Counted from the first letter of the stretch, positions 43,352 through 55,238 are shown. The stretch: 64,000 nucleotides of DNA from Amorphophallus konjac (GCA_022559845.1 CM040128.1:218845643-218909642); one strand, 5' to 3'. Notes: generated by a model from the sequence alone, not told the origin. Made by a program: numbers and translations.

Positions 43352-44869
43352 TTACTTTTTAAGTGATTCAATTTCCTGCTGGAACCGCTGCATCATGAGC
43401 AGCATTGTCGGGTCAACCGTGGGGAGGCTGGGCATGCCCCCTGTCTCCTCGGCCGGGGCGTCCTCGGATGATGTCAAGGGTCCGCCACTCGTGTCGCCAG
43501 TGGTGACAACATTGGCTGTGAGGGCCGAGAGGGTCTCTTCAGGTAAGGTCCCTTCGGCGCCTGTGGGTGCCACGCCGCCTGCCGCTCTCCCTCTTCTAGT
43601 GAGGGGTCCCGGCCTGACGGCGATTCTGGCCACTTCTTCCGGATCGGTGGGCAAGGCCCCGTACCGACCGTGAACTCCTGTCATGTTGCATGTGAATGTT
43701 TGCCATCTCTTGTTCTTGCTTCTCTTTGTCTCCCTCCTGGACGATCTTCCTGGGAACACCAGCCTGTCGAAGACCGATCGTCGGGGCGGCGCTTCCTCCC
43801 GTACAGGGGACTGGCGCGGCTCCTCCGAACGATTCCTCGACTCCGCGCTGGGTGCGGGTCGGGCTCCTTCTTCTGGGAAAGCGGAGGCCATTGCCCCCAG
43901 CAATCTCTGGCGGCCGGCGAGGGTGCTACCCGGGCCTCGGAGGTAATTCCTCATAGCCTGCTCGATCCCTTCCCACTCTTGGTCAGGGAGAGCAGCCCGC
44001 GGTTGCATGTCGATGATAGTGGCAGGGGGAGAATAGGCCCTGAGTGCTGGGCGGGCAGCATTGTGTCGGCGCCCTCGGGGGCGGCGGTGGACATTCTCAG
44101 ACGGCACCGGGATGACGGGTGCCGGTCGAAGAGTTGGGGTCTTCACCTCGACCCCGCCATCTCGTCGGGCCCTCCTCGGGCGGGAAGTGCTGGGTCCTGC
44201 CTGGGCGGGTGCAGTGGGCTGGGCCTCCTTGGGTACCCAGACTTGCTTCAGTTTGGCCGGCCTGTGAGCCGGCGCCTTTTTCGGTGCCGCAGCTGGGGTT
44301 GCGGGCGTCGCCCTCTCTTTCAGCTTCTCCAGTCCTTGAAAAGAGTTGCGGACTGGGACGGTCGGGACGATACGGTCTGGTGTCACTTGGGACCTCTGCC
44401 CGTCCAGACGGACTCGGAGGGCCCCAACAGTCATGGACTTTCCGGAGTTGGACGAGCGGCGCCCCGAGCCGGCGCCGATGTTGCTCCTCCGAAGCCTTCT
44501 TCGGTGGGATGCTGACCATTGATGGGAAGGGCCGGTAGTTTGGTGCACGTGGTGCACGTTGCAGCTCAGCGTCGTTGTGGGAACGTTGTTGTTGTTCTTG
44601 GCCGTAGCTCGGCCGACAGCAGTTTTGACGGCCCCCGGAGCGGGAGCGTTGATCTGGGACTCCTCGGGTGCCTTCACCTCAAGGATGTTGACAAAGGCCA
44701 CCCCCAAGAAGTTGGGGAAGCCTACGGTGGGAGGGAAGCTCCCGAAGCTGAGGGGGACCGCTAGGTAGCCACCTCGGACGTGGTTCTCGACGGGTTGAGG
44801 GCCGCAAGTGACAGCCATCGTCGGCACCATGATGCAATTCTCTCTCCTGCATTTGAGAAAGTAACGCAA
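43352..44869 (-). CDS. E2 ORF1, Tat/Ogre-type protein upstream of gag
   Basis: 505 codons beginning soon after the primer site. The most likely start is the Met near 44824-44818, by alignment with E1. It shares VPLSFGSF, FPNFLGVAFV, SGKSMTVGALRV, PDRIVPTVPVRN, KQVWVPKEA and TCNMTGVHGRYGAL with E1. Ends in the coil MQRFQQEIESLKK followed by TAA, where the other coils in E1 and E2 have Gln, so CAA-to-TAA is the simplest reading. Function unknown; no catalytic motif. Confidence 0.75.
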   Translation of the reverse strand: MRYFLKCRRENCIMVPTMAVTCGPQPVENHVRGGYLAVPLSFGSFPPTVGFPNFLGVAFVNILEVKAPEESQINAPAPGAVKTAVGRATAKNNNNVPTTTLSCNVHHVHQTTGPSHQWSASHRRRLRRSNIGAGSGRRSSNSGKSMTVGALRVRLDGQRSQVTPDRIVPTVPVRNSFQGLEKLKERATPATPAAAPKKAPAHRPAKLKQVWVPKEAQPTAPAQAGPSTSRPRRARRDGGVEVKTPTLRPAPVIPVPSENVHRRPRGRRHNAARPALRAYSPPATIIDMQPRAALPDQEWEGIEQAMRNYLRGPGSTLAGRQRLLGAMASAFPEEGARPAPSAESRNRSEEPRQSPVREEAPPRRSVFDRLVFPGRSSRRETKRSKNKRWQTFTCNMTGVHGRYGALPTDPEEVARIAVRPGPLTRRGRAAGGVAPTGAEGTLPEETLSALTANVVTTGDTSGGPLTSSEDAPAEETGGMPSLPTVDPTMLLMMQRFQQEIESLKK

Positions 44870-44932
44870 TTAGTATTACAAGAAGGGGGCCGCGGGGCCC
44901 CTAATTTCGGCAAAGAGATGAAGGGTGGATCG

Positions 44933-44950
44933 GTCCCACCGGGCGTGCCA
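44933..44950 (-). promoter_or_regulatory. E2 primer-binding site
   Basis: Minus-strand TGGCACGCCCGGTGGGAC, four bases inside the LTR end at 44955 and identical to the E1 site. The tRNA is not identified. Confidence 0.8.
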
Positions 44951-44954
44951 GAAT

Positions 44955-47900
44955 TGTTGACGCACTTTTCGTTCGTCAGCCTGTCGCCGGGACGTTGGTT
45001 GGTTTATTAAGTGCGTGGGCGTGCCAGTCACCGAAGGAATAATTTATTCGGGCTTCGAAGAGCCCATGATGTGCTCGATCTGACTTCGTCAGACGATTGT
45101 GTGGTTCGTGTCGGGACCGAATCCCGTAGTACCATAAAGGTCACGACGTCATTTACATCCCCCATACGAGGGAACACCCTTGATTAATTGCCGAAATTAG
45201 GGGCCCTACGGCCGAAAGGAATAATACTAATTGCGTGAGAGCAGGATAGAAATAGATTGCACTAAGGGTTGAATTCAGGCCGTAGGCCGTTGGCCATGTC
45301 GGTCACTCGGGGACATTTTCGTATTCGGACACGGGTCCGTGATAGAAACGCGACGAGAAAATCGGGATGAATCCGTTCAAATGTATGCCGAGTATACGAC
45401 AATTTTAATGATGACTCGGAAGGCGTCCGGAACGAGAAACAAATCCGGTCCGATTAAGATGTCGGCCCGAGGTTAGGTCGGAGCCTGGCCATATCGGGAT
45501 AATTCCCAAGACTCGGGTTCGACCTGAAAGGGCGGTGTTGCTGTTCCTTTTGCATCGGATCTCGGGGAGAGATGGGACTGCAGTGTGGACCCTAGCATCT
45601 TTTATCTGGGATTTTCTTAATTATATGCTTTTCTATTTCCTTTGCTGTTTATTACTTCTTCGTGCCTTTGTCCCGGATGATTTTTCTTCTTTTATTACTA
45701 TTATTATTATCATTTTTTTTTCTTATTCCCCCCACCTCTTTTATCATCATTAATGTTGCATATTCGGAGTCCTTTAATTAGCATAATTTTCATTAATTTA
45801 TTTGCTATCATTAATGCTATTATCATGCTATATGTACCTATGTCTGTAGTGTGCCGGCGAAGGGAGAACAGGGGCGTACCGCTGGGGAGTGGTGTGTGCC
45901 GCTGGGAGCTAAAAGGGTGTGACGCTAGGGGGGGACAAGGGTGTGCCGCTGAGGGCAGCAAGGGTGTGCCGCTGAGGGCAGCAAGGGTGTGCCGCTGGGG
46001 GTAGCAAGGGTGTACCGCTGAGGGTAGCAAGGGTGTGCCGCTGGGGGGTAGCAAGGGTGTGCCGCTGGAGGCTCAAGGGGGTGTACCGCTGGGGGTTGGA
46101 AGGAGTGTGCTGCCGGGGTTGAAAGAGGGTGCAACGGTGGGGGCCAGAGGAGGTGTACCGGCAAAGGGGTGTGGTGATGGGGGGGTACCGGCGGAGGTTG
46201 GGCCAGGCATGCCGGTGAAAGTCCATTCTTTTATTATTTGTTTTAAGGCTTTTCTTTTCTTCTTATCTTAAATTTCATGTAATTTTATACAAACTTCTCC
46301 TTTTCCTTGCTTTATTATGTTCGGCCTCTCTTCACAGATCGGACGTTCGGGCGGCCGGGTTGTCAATCGGTTCAGTTCTCGTCATGGTACCGGCAGTGAC
46401 TTGCTTAGTTGGAAGGTTCCATCATTAATCGTTCCATGCGTTTGTTGCTTCCTTGTGCCTTTTTAATATATTTATCATTTTTGACAAAAATTCGGCAGCA
46501 TCTCCCCTTGACCCAGGCGTAAGGGAGATAAAGGGAACGCACCCACACGGAGTGGCGGAACCCAGCAACTGGAGGTGGGCACCCGGAGGCAGCAACACCT
46601 TTATAAAACCTCGGAAAACACGGGGAAAACCGTGAACGGAAGACTTGTAATATTAGACAGAATGGGCTGGGGGTTGGCGGCTAAGGGTGTACCGCTGGGG
46701 GCCAGAAAGGTGTACCGGCCAAGGGCCAACAGGGTGTGCCGCTGAGGGGCCAGAAAGTGTGCCGCTGAGGCCTAAAAGGTGTGTCGCTGAGGGCCAAAAA
46801 GGTGTACCGGCCAAGGGCCAACAGGGTGTGCCGCTGAGGGCCAAGAAGTGTGTACCGGCGAGGGCCAACAGGGTGTGCCGGTCAAAGGGGTTGAGGGACA
46901 TCAGTGAGGGAAAGTTAAGGACATACCGATAGAGGAACGCCAAGGATAGGCTGCTGGCTACTAGGCATTCTAGAAGAGAAGGAGGGTTTTCCTCCCCTCA
47001 GGCAGGTTAGTACAACTGATGGCCATAGGGGAGGGCAAAGAACCCGAAAGGCCAAGGATCATATGTGAGCGATCATATTGACGTGGATACTCCAAAAGCA
47101 CCGGAGAAAATGAGAAACGAATCATACACCATACACCATGAAGACTGGCGTAGACCAATGGGAACAACAAGGAAACCCGAGTAGGGTGATCTTCATCCAT
47201 GGGAAATCAAAGGGCCGTGGCCCTATATACACATTACAAAGAGTGCCCAAGCCGAGACTATAGGCATGGAGGAAACCCAAAGAAAGAAAGAACGGAAAGG
47301 GGAAGAACAGAGCACAAAAGAGGAGGAGGTGTTGGGGATCGGAGCAGGGACCATCGTCTCCTAGTCTTTCCCCCACCTTCTCCTACTACATCAAGCTCTC
47401 TCTCTCTTACTCTCGCTTCTGCCCGGTGGTCGTCGGAGGGGACTCACGCCGGAGCTCTTCTTCTTCTCTTCTCTCTTCTCTTCCTCTCTTGCGTATGTCT
47501 TCCGTCCGTCTGTCGCCCTCCCCTCCTTTTTTTTCTCTTTTGGAATGGGAGTGCCTTTATACTCCCAGCAGCGGGAGCCTTCGAGCACACCCGTCCGAGG
47601 CGGGAAGTGGCTCGTGATGATGGTGTTTGACTTCCCCGTCCTAGATGCCAGTGGGATAGCCTGTGTGGCCCAATCCACGGTTGACACCTCACAGAGCTCA
47701 CTACGCGCCAAGGATGCGTAGGGTGTCGCTGAAGGCCCATTGGGGCGTGCCGCTGAAGGCCCTGGGGGCGTGCCGCTGAAGACTTTAGGGGCGTGCCGCT
47801 GAAGGCCCATTGGGGCGTGCCGCTGAAGCCCATTGGGGCTGTGCCGCCGAAGGCCTGGGGGCGTGCCGCTGAACGGCTAAATGGGCAATGTTGAGCCCGT

Positions 47901-48120
47901 TATGAGCACGAGTTATGCCCCGTTTGATTTTCTTCGATGCCCATGGATTGTGGGGCTCTTTGTGATTGATTTCTCTTTACTATCATGACTCCGGAGATGG
48001 CTTCACGGCAGTGTGGGCATTCGGGGGGGGATCCGGATGACCATTCTCTCCGGGGCTTCTTCATGCCGTTGTCGATGCCGGGCCGAGCATGATATCGATG
48101 TGCAATTTCTGGTGTCCACA
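44955..48120 (-). repeat. E2 right LTR (5' LTR, 3166 bp)
   Basis: Starts TGTTGACGCAC after the primer site and ends GGTGTCCACA before CCTGG (48121-48125). It contains shorter versions of the three GTGCCGCTG minisatellites (45848-46210, 46680-46900 and 47720-47880). Non-repeat parts match the left LTR at about 98% by eye. Confidence 0.92.
47555..47561 (-). promoter_or_regulatory. Candidate TATA box of the E2 5' LTR
   Basis: Minus strand GAGTATAAAGGCACTCCC, followed by a purine-rich leader, analogous to the E1 site at 13728. A transcript from here would read through gag and pol. A weaker TATATA lies at 47224-47229. Confidence 0.5.
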
Positions 48121-48800
48121 CCTGGAGAAACTTAATAATCTCCCCCTTTTTGATGATGACAAAACGCTAGTTCATTAAGTGCATTAGCGTGCCTTTAAAC
48201 AAAATTGGAACCTCAAAATCAACGCATTCCATCCTTGCAAGCTCCCACATGGTTCTTGTACGTGGCGGAGGTTACACTCACACATAGTGAGGGATTTCAG
48301 ACTGCATGGCCTATCTTTTATCCAACACCCAGCATGGCCTGTCTTTTATCCAACACCATTTGATATACATAGAACCCATGAATGGTTAACAATCCAATAA
48401 TCTGTAAGACATCTTCAATCCCTTCAAGATACATCAATCAACCCATTCAAGCCAACACAGACCATTCAATCATATTTGCCAAATAAAAATTTAAGAAGAA
48501 ATGAAATACAAGTACCAACATGTATGTCCATACCAAGTGCATTCCATTTCATTTCACGTTCATTACATGGTGCAAAGACACTAGACACATTACATGACAA
48601 ATGCGAAAATACTCAAGTAATGCAAAAGACACTTACAAATGTCAAATGGCAAACACGCAGAAAGATATATATAAGCCCTATACTAGCTACTCTTCTCCCC
48701 CTTTGTCATCATCAAAGAGAAGATGGGTTACAAGAAAAGTGGACCAAAAAAGAACTGCAGGAGCCAAAAATTATCATCAAAGAGATGAAACATAAGTTCC
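48121..48800 (-). other. Sirevirus 3' noncoding region with polypurine tracts
   Basis: Two polypurine tracts are read on the minus strand: AAAAAGGGGGAGA (48139-48152), preceded by GTCATCATC, and AAAGGGGGAGAAGA (48692-48705), preceded by GATGATGAC. Multiple such tracts are a Sirevirus hallmark. 48121-48125 is the right CCTGG duplication of E2. Confidence 0.75.
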
Positions 48801-50225
48801 TTAGTTGTCGTCTACAGGAGGTGGTGGATCTTGGCCAGGTTGAGGGCCGTGGCCTGCATTGTCGAGATGATGGATGATAGAGTGAAGGAGGTCATCCTGG
48901 GATATCATGTGGTGCTGGATGCCAACGAGAGAACGAGAGGTAGTGTGGATGGCTTCGTGAGTGTCTTCATGGCTAGTAGAGAGAGTGGCCATGTTTTGAG
49001 TGATGGTAGCCAAGGAGTTGGAGAAGGTAGCCATCTGGCCGTGCATTGATTCAAGTAAATTACCAATAGAGGCAAAAGATGTGTCAATGTTGCTCCCAAA
49101 GGTAGACAGTTGCTGCCCAAAGGTATTGACCTTTGTTTCTATGCTAGTGAGTCGCCCGACAACACCCTCAAAGTCTGCCCAAGATAGCTATGCAGCACCC
49201 TGAGAAGAGGACTCCCCGTGAAAGAAGTGTGATGGAGGCGACACATCTGGCTGGATCTGTATAGTGAGGAGGAGGTGGCTACTCATCGGCCTGAACTGGA
49301 GGCGGGGGTGGGCCTTGAGCCTCCTGCTGTTGCTGTTGCTCCTGTTCCTCATCCTTAGTTTCTGATTGTTCTCCATACATTCTCACATCCGGTGTAACTC
49401 TCCATCAGGACCCCAATAGTACCCAAAGTCGAAGCACATCTTGTGTTTATTATATACATCATCCTGTCTTATTGGAATAAAGACCTCTCCTGCCAAACCA
49501 ACTCTAGCATGAAGAAATACCCTTGTCAACTGGGAGGCATAAGGCAAGGATCGCCTTCTTTGTGTTCGGCATGACCCTATCATGTCCGTCATCAGACATC
49601 CCATGTTGATCCGATTCCCATTCATAACATGATAGAACAGAAATTTGTGCACTTCATTAACCTCATCCCCGCTGCCCCCTTTAGGATAGATAAGGGTGGT
49701 AAACATATGGTGTAGTATCTGCTGCAGTGGTGGAAAATAGTTGGCGTTCAGCTTGATCAGGTTACTAACTCCATGGATGTATTCACTGTAGGTCATGAGT
49801 AGAAAGGTGTCTTCAACCGAACCATGACCAAAAATCATATCAGCGCCCCTAGCGGACACTCCTAGGGCGTGCTCAAATAACTCTGGATTGATCGTAATTT
49901 TGACTCCTTTGACAACCGTATACAAGCTATCATTCCTCATATCCAGGTGTCCATAAAATTCTTGGACAAGGCTAGGATAATACCTGGAGTATCTAGTCAC
50001 AAAATCAATACACCCATCTTGTATTTCAAAAATGGCACTTGAATCTGGCAACATTTCATTCATCTCATCAAAATCGACCAACCGGGGGTCGATAATCGGC
50101 CGTGGGAGGATCTGCTGAGCCCGTGGAGGTGCTACTGGCCGTTGTGGGGGAGGAGCTTGTTCCTCATTTCTCCGAGCGCTGGATTCCTCCTGGGTTAGCC
50201 TTTGAGAGCTTCGTCTAGGCGCCAT
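48801..50225 (-). pseudogene. Sirevirus env-like third ORF (plant transposon-protein-like domain)
   Basis: From ATG at 50225: a basic/Pro-rich start, then a globular region (FVTRYSRYYPSLVQEFYGHL, ITINPELFEHALGV, MTYSEYIHGVSNLIKLNA, KFLFYHVMNGNRINMG) of the type annotated as putative plant transposon protein. It occurs as the ORF after pol in Sireviruses. A frameshift near 49385 leads into a Gln/Pro-rich tail and then a helical region (48801-49120: SNSLATITQNMATLSTSHED). Function unproven. No signal peptide or membrane segment is apparent, so the env label rests on position. Confidence 0.6.
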
Positions 50226-50400
50226 CTAAAGAGAGAATCTTGGTGGAAACCCTTGGATCTGCAAACCTCTGCCCGTGGGAGAAGATGGAGACCGGAGGAC
50301 ACACAGGAGACGATGGAAGAACCTTCTCCTCAATCTGGAGTTCAAGGAAAAAAGTTTTGGAGCAGCACATGCAACCGGAGTGAGTTCATCCCGAAAGATG

Positions 50401-50746
50401 ACGAACAAGCCGGATCTTGTGCGGATAGAAGATGGATGGGATTCTAAGGCTTGAGAGGAGTTTTTTTGGGGGGTTTTAGGGCTAGAGAGGAGTTGTGGAA
50501 GTGAATGGGGATAAAAGAGTGAGTGAATGGGGGTGAAAACCCCCAAAAGAAGTTTCGGATGCAGGTTCGGTCGACGAACAAGCCGGATCTTGTGCGGATA
50601 GAAGATGGATGGGATTCTAAGGCTTGAGAGGAGTTTTTTTGGGGGGTTTTAGGGCTAGAGAGGAGTTGTGGAAGTGAATGGGGATAAAAGAGTGAGTGAA
50701 TGGGGGTGAAAACCCCCAAAAGAAGTTTCGGATGCAGGTTCGGTCG
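50401..50746. repeat. Perfect 173-bp tandem duplication
   Basis: 50401-50573 and 50574-50746 appear identical, beginning ACGAACAAGCCGG and ending GGTTCGGTCG. It lies just upstream of the env-like ORF and next to two GGTCGACC palindromes (50764 and 50785). Confidence 0.9.
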
Positions 50747-51225
50747 GTCGATTCGCCGTGTTCGGTCGACCGAAACGGGGCGTCGGTCGACCGAAATGGT
50801 CAGCCTAGCCCTAATTCCCCCCCTTTTTTATAACTCCTTCAAAATTCTTTTTCTCTTGTTTTCTCCTCCTCTTTTTTTTAAACTACACTTGTCCCCCTTC
50901 GTGTTTGGAAAGAGAGAGAATAGGTGATCCTTCCGAGATGACTCCTTTAGAAGTTTTTATGAAACTCCCCCTCAGTAAATGCTTTTGATCCTTAGGTCTT
51001 AAGATCCACATTTATTTAGCAAGGAATTATAGGCCTTAGAAACATTTCAAGGAAGGGCTATATGTATAAATACAAACAAGCATGCATTGGTGGTATATCA
51101 TCATACAAGAAACCAGAAATGTACACATAAGGTATGCATGTTTTCTATGCAATCTACCCTTAATGCAACTAACTTTTCTATCTATGCAAGACTCAACCTC
51201 AATGCCGACTTAGGTATGTATGCTC

Positions 51226-51960
51226 TCACCTTGCACATGCCAAGTTCCCTTCTGATTTTATTGAATTGTACCTAGGGTTTAGGGGTTTGGTGAAGATGTC
51301 AGCCAACTGATTGTGTGTGTCTATGAATTTCAATTCAAAGACCCCTTTACCTATATGATCTCTCAAAAAATGATGACGTAAGTCAATGCTTTGACCTAGA
51401 ATGTTGTACATGATTTTTGGCAAGTTAATTGCACTAGTATTGTCACACAAGATTGGAACACATTTCATCTCAACATTCAAATCAAGCAATTGATTTTTAA
51501 TCCTAAGTACTTGAGCTCCACAACTTCCGACAGCTAAATATTCAGTCTCGGCCATTGAGGGAATTACTGAATGTCATATCTTGGAAGCTCATGAAACTAG
51601 GCATCCAACAAGAAATTAACAGTACCCACTAGTACTTTTGCGTTCAACAATGCATCCAGCATAATCCGCATTGGTATATGCAATCAAATCAAATGAACTA
51701 TCAATGGGAAACCACAAGCCAAATTCTATTGTGCCAATTAAGTATCGAAAAATCCGTTTAACAACCAATAAATGAGATTCTTTAGGACATGACTGAAAAC
51801 GAGTACATAGACATACATTGTATTGAATGCTGTGAGATACAGTAGTGATCCGATCATACATCGAAACAGTGTAGGATCTACTAGTTTACCCTTTTCATCT
51901 TTGTCTAACTTCGTGGTTGTGGCCATCGGAGTTGACATGGGCTTTGCTTCTGCCATCTCG
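51226..51960 (-). pseudogene. Sirevirus RNase H
   Basis: Broken frames give KPMSTPMATTTKLDKDEKGK, MIGSLLYLTA, IAYTNADYAGC, KSTSGYC, AETEYLAVGSCGAQVL, CDNTSAINL, LRHHFLRDH and DTHNQLADIFTKPL. These are the full series of copia RNase H motifs of the Sirevirus type. Several stops and frameshifts. Confidence 0.85.
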
Positions 51961-52700
51961 TATTCCTTTAGGAACTTAACGGCGCATTTGGCTTAGTTTA
52001 TGAGGATTCCTTGGAACGTTTGCTTAAGCTGCAAGCTAAAGAAGGAAAAATGTCAACCCACCAATTAAGCTCATTTCAACTTTACCCTGCATGATTTCTG
52101 CAGATTCATCACATAAGACATTGTTAATAGTTCAAGAGATGATATCGTCTACATAAGCCTGAATCACTAGCATATCTTTATCTGAATTTCTTGTGAATGG
52201 AGTCTGATCAACCTTACCTCTCGTGAGTCAATTTTTCAGGTAAGAATGAGGTGAGCCTCTCATACCATGCCCTTGGTACTTACTTCAGTCCGTACAAGAC
52301 TTTCCGCAGCTTGTACACATGTGTGGATGTTTTGGATCCTGGAGGTTGTTTTACAAAAACATCCTCTTGATGTTCCCATTAAGAACGTCAGATTTACCAT
52401 CCATTTTGAGATAATTTAAAATCCAGTGAACAAGCATAGGACATGAAAGTGCGGACTACTTCTAATCTAGCAACCGGTGCAAAAGATTCATCAAAATCAC
52501 TACCCATCTCCTGGTAGCAGTTGAGGGAATTCTCATCATCTTCATCCTCGCCAGATATGCCTTCAGTTGATTCAAACTTGGCCATGATTGGCCCAACATC
52601 ACTTGGATTTTTGGGAGTGTGATCTGCATCTAAAGTTGAAATGATTTGATTTGTCAATTTCGATTTAGATTTATCAACAATAATCATGAAGACTTCTAAA
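51961..52700 (-). pseudogene. Sirevirus reverse transcriptase, broken
   Basis: 52687-52394 ends with FDESFAPVARLEVVRTFM. Further on, broken frames give VYKLRKVLYGLK (near 52300), RAWYERLTSFL and, near 52138-52158, a YVDD-type strand (minus-strand GCTTATGTAGACGATATCATC in part). The domain is recognisable but not functional. Confidence 0.8.
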
Positions 52701-53409
52701 GCAACTAAAGTCCCCTTAAAAGGCTCTTGACTTAAATGTATAAATCAGGATCGAGCCTAGGCACTAAGTTCTTATGACTAATCTAGCGACTCCCCCTTAA
52801 TGTGTGCAAGAATGTGAAATGTTCAGTGAAATTGTAATGCCATATGCAGCCTTTAAGTAATTGACTCATAGTACCGGGAGGAGAACTTAGATCCGAAGAT
52901 CACCTCGCGCGTGGTGATAGTTTTCAGGCATACTTAACCTGCCCTTCCACATGTCACCATTTGATATACTATGTAGTCATGGATGTGATGAAGGCAGGAG
53001 GATTGCATTACATTATGACATGAATTCACAATGTTCAACTTTTGCATGACAGAATGTGAAAGCATATGCAAACATCTCAATGTATGCAGTGAAATCCAAT
53101 TTGAAAGTTTTCAAGCTCCCCTTCAACAATATGCTATATGACAAGTAATATGCATAGATATGCAACCAACTGTGGATGAAATGCATGTACAGACATATGC
53201 ATGATCACATAACTATTCAGCACAAAGTAAATCAAGACATAGCACATTTACTAGAGAGAGTAAGAGGGATATCACCTGAGTGTTCAGATTTCAGTTTTTA
53301 GTTTTTCTTTTAACTTGACTTATGTCGCTTGGCCCGTGTACCTTACCTTCTAGACTGAAAACATACTTCACGCTTCATATTCCCAAGGCACACCTACAAA
53401 ACAGATTTC
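52701..53409. other. Sirevirus stretch lacking protease and integrase
   Basis: AT-rich sequence without a readable frame. In an intact element several kilobases of protease and integrase would stand here, so a large internal deletion is inferred. I see nothing else. Confidence 0.5.
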
Positions 53410-54842
53410 TCATTTTACATTCTTAGGTACCCAAGCCATATTGGGTCCTTGTGGGTTAGCACTCTTGGCACGTAGCTTCCACTTCTTGACAACATTCAAA
53501 TCATCATTTTTTATCAAAAAATAATCATGTATCATATGTTCAGATTTGCCACAATAATTATAGCATGACTTTGAATACTTAAAAGTGTGAAGATTATTTG
53601 AAGCATATGACTTTTTATTCCAATATTGTTTCCAATTTGCAAGTGGTGTGTTCATTAGAGATCCTAGGTTGACCTTCCCTTGGTTTTGGCTGAGGATAGT
53701 GGGTCCAGAACACAGGATGTGTTGACACCATACGTTGGTAGTGTTGAGCTGCCCAATCCTTCTCCTTCATGTAGTGTTGTTTAGCCTTGGAGTGCGTCGT
53801 CCTACCTTTGCCTTTTCCATTGTTCATTCTATTCCTGCATGCTTCCAAATCATCATTCTTCATAGTAAAACAATCATGCATGACATGTCCAAGTCTTCCA
53901 CAATAAAAATATGAGATTTTCTTTCTAGGTGGATCTGTGTGTGTAGCAGAAGTATGTTTAACATGCATAGTGGTGTTAGTAGTATTTTTGGATTTTTGAT
54001 GTAAATTAATTTTCTGATTTTTATTTTCTTTTTGAATCTCTTAGATAGAAGACTGCTTTGGAGGTGAAGTAGAGGTACTGGCTATACTTGAACTTTGAAC
54101 AAAAGAATACCTTATTCGCAAAAGACTTCTTTTTTACAGAGAATTGTAGCCAAGCCCTTCCCTTTAAAAATTAGCTTTCATGCCTAAAAGTTTATCCAGA
54201 TTATCTTATCCATCCACAAATTTGGACAGCGAATTATTCAAGTCCTGGATTTCAGATTGAAGAGATGAAATGTTCAATTCTGCACTGGCAAGTTCTTCTT
54301 CATAAGTAGCAAGCCTGACATTTAACAATGCATTAGTGGTCTTAAGACTGTCTACTTCCTGTATTAATCCATTCACATTTTCACACTCATCTACAACCAC
54401 AAATTTTCCTTTTTCTAGAACCAACAATCTTTCAGAAATGGTCGTGTTCAATTCGTTCAGTTTCTCATTTTCTTTCATAAGCTTCCCATCGCGAATGAGT
54501 TCATCTATCAAGGTTTGATCATTGGCCATTGAGTTTACTTTTTCTTTCGGTTCTATTTTTATTTCTTAAGGAGAAAATTTGATCTTTATGAAATTTAATT
54601 TCGAACACATGATCCTCAATCAATTCCTCTAAATGTGAGCATTTTTTACAAGAGGAATCATAGTTGTTTTGTGCAACCTTCTTTTTCAATTTTTTATTCT
54701 CAGATTTTAGCTTCTTATATTTACTTGCAAGCTCACTGTATGCATCAAATAGCTCATCAAGAGATATATTTTCAGAATCTGAATTTACCTCCGAGGGTGA
54801 TCCATTCTGTTGATCACTGTCGTGATCACTCATACCTGCCAT
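53410..54842 (-). pseudogene. Sirevirus gag C-terminus: coiled coil and zinc knuckles
   Basis: 54842-54206 encodes an acidic Ser-rich start, LDELFDAYSELASKYKKLKS and a long heptad region, the usual Sirevirus gag coil. 53968-53615 contains a knuckle-like SYFYCGRLGHVMHDCFTMKN, and 53655-53410 a second one (CYNYCGKSEHMIHDYF), probably a duplication. Frames are interrupted. Confidence 0.75.
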
Positions 54843-54899
54843 TAGACATTTGTCCTCATTCTCTTCATGGAAGCCGGCTAAACCATCCAGTATATCCTT

Positions 54900-55174
54900 T
54901 GCGGAACTGCAGCTGAAGACAAAGAGGGAAAACTATTAGAATTAACTTTAGCAGTGAGCAAGTTTAGAACTAAGCAATTTTAATCATGTTTAGACTCATA
55001 ATCTGCAGTCCATATTGATTCGTCTTCAGGCAACTCATAAGGACCATGTGAGATAAGCTTCCATAGCTTAGGGTCACATGAGTTGACAAGACTGCACATT
55101 CTTCCCAACTACAACTCGAAGTTAGAACCATCAAACACAGGTGGAGAATCCATGGAAAACACTTTGGTAGCCAT
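54900..55174 (-). pseudogene. Sirevirus gag N-terminus
   Basis: The ATG at 55174 lies 45 bp downstream of the primer site. The reading starts MATKVFSMDSPPVFDGSNF, similar to the PPLFDGTNY start of copia gag, with a stop soon after (Trp expected). Only about 90 codons lie before the coil region, so the middle of gag is deleted. Confidence 0.7.
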
Positions 55175-55218
55175 TGATCTAGATCTTGCTCTAGATCGTT
55201 AGATCTATGAAAAATAGA

Positions 55219-55236
55219 GCCTTAGCATTGATACCA
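55219..55236 (-). promoter_or_regulatory. Sirevirus primer-binding site (initiator Met tRNA type)
   Basis: Minus-strand TGGTATCAATGCTAAGGC, two bases from the LTR end (TG at 55239 on the plus strand). It resembles the TGGTATCAGAGC site used by copia elements with initiator Met tRNA. Confidence 0.8.
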
Positions 55237-55238
55237 AT

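Larger units (their letters stand above)
24484..48120 (-). mobile_element. E2: Ogre-like Tat-lineage Ty3/gypsy retrotransposon with antisense PMD gene (rearranged)
   Basis: It spans 23.6 kb inside the Sirevirus. Minus-strand order: 5' LTR (44955-48120), primer site, ORF1, gag, protease, a second knuckle module, RT, RNase H, archaeal-type RNase H and integrase. A converging plus-strand multi-exon gene occupies the space before the left LTR. Large size, long LTRs, ORF1 and dual RNase H are Ogre/Tat traits. Between the left LTR and the interior lies 375 bp of Sirevirus flank (28004-28380), and the normal polypurine tract is absent, so the copy is recombinant. The two LTRs differ by roughly 2% substitutions by eye plus repeat-number indels. 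Confidence 0.88.

Noticed and set aside
43670..44538. Plus-strand frames of 140-281 codons opposite E2 ORF1
   Set aside because: Shadows of the GC-rich ORF1 on the other strand; not present opposite E1 ORF1 at comparable length.
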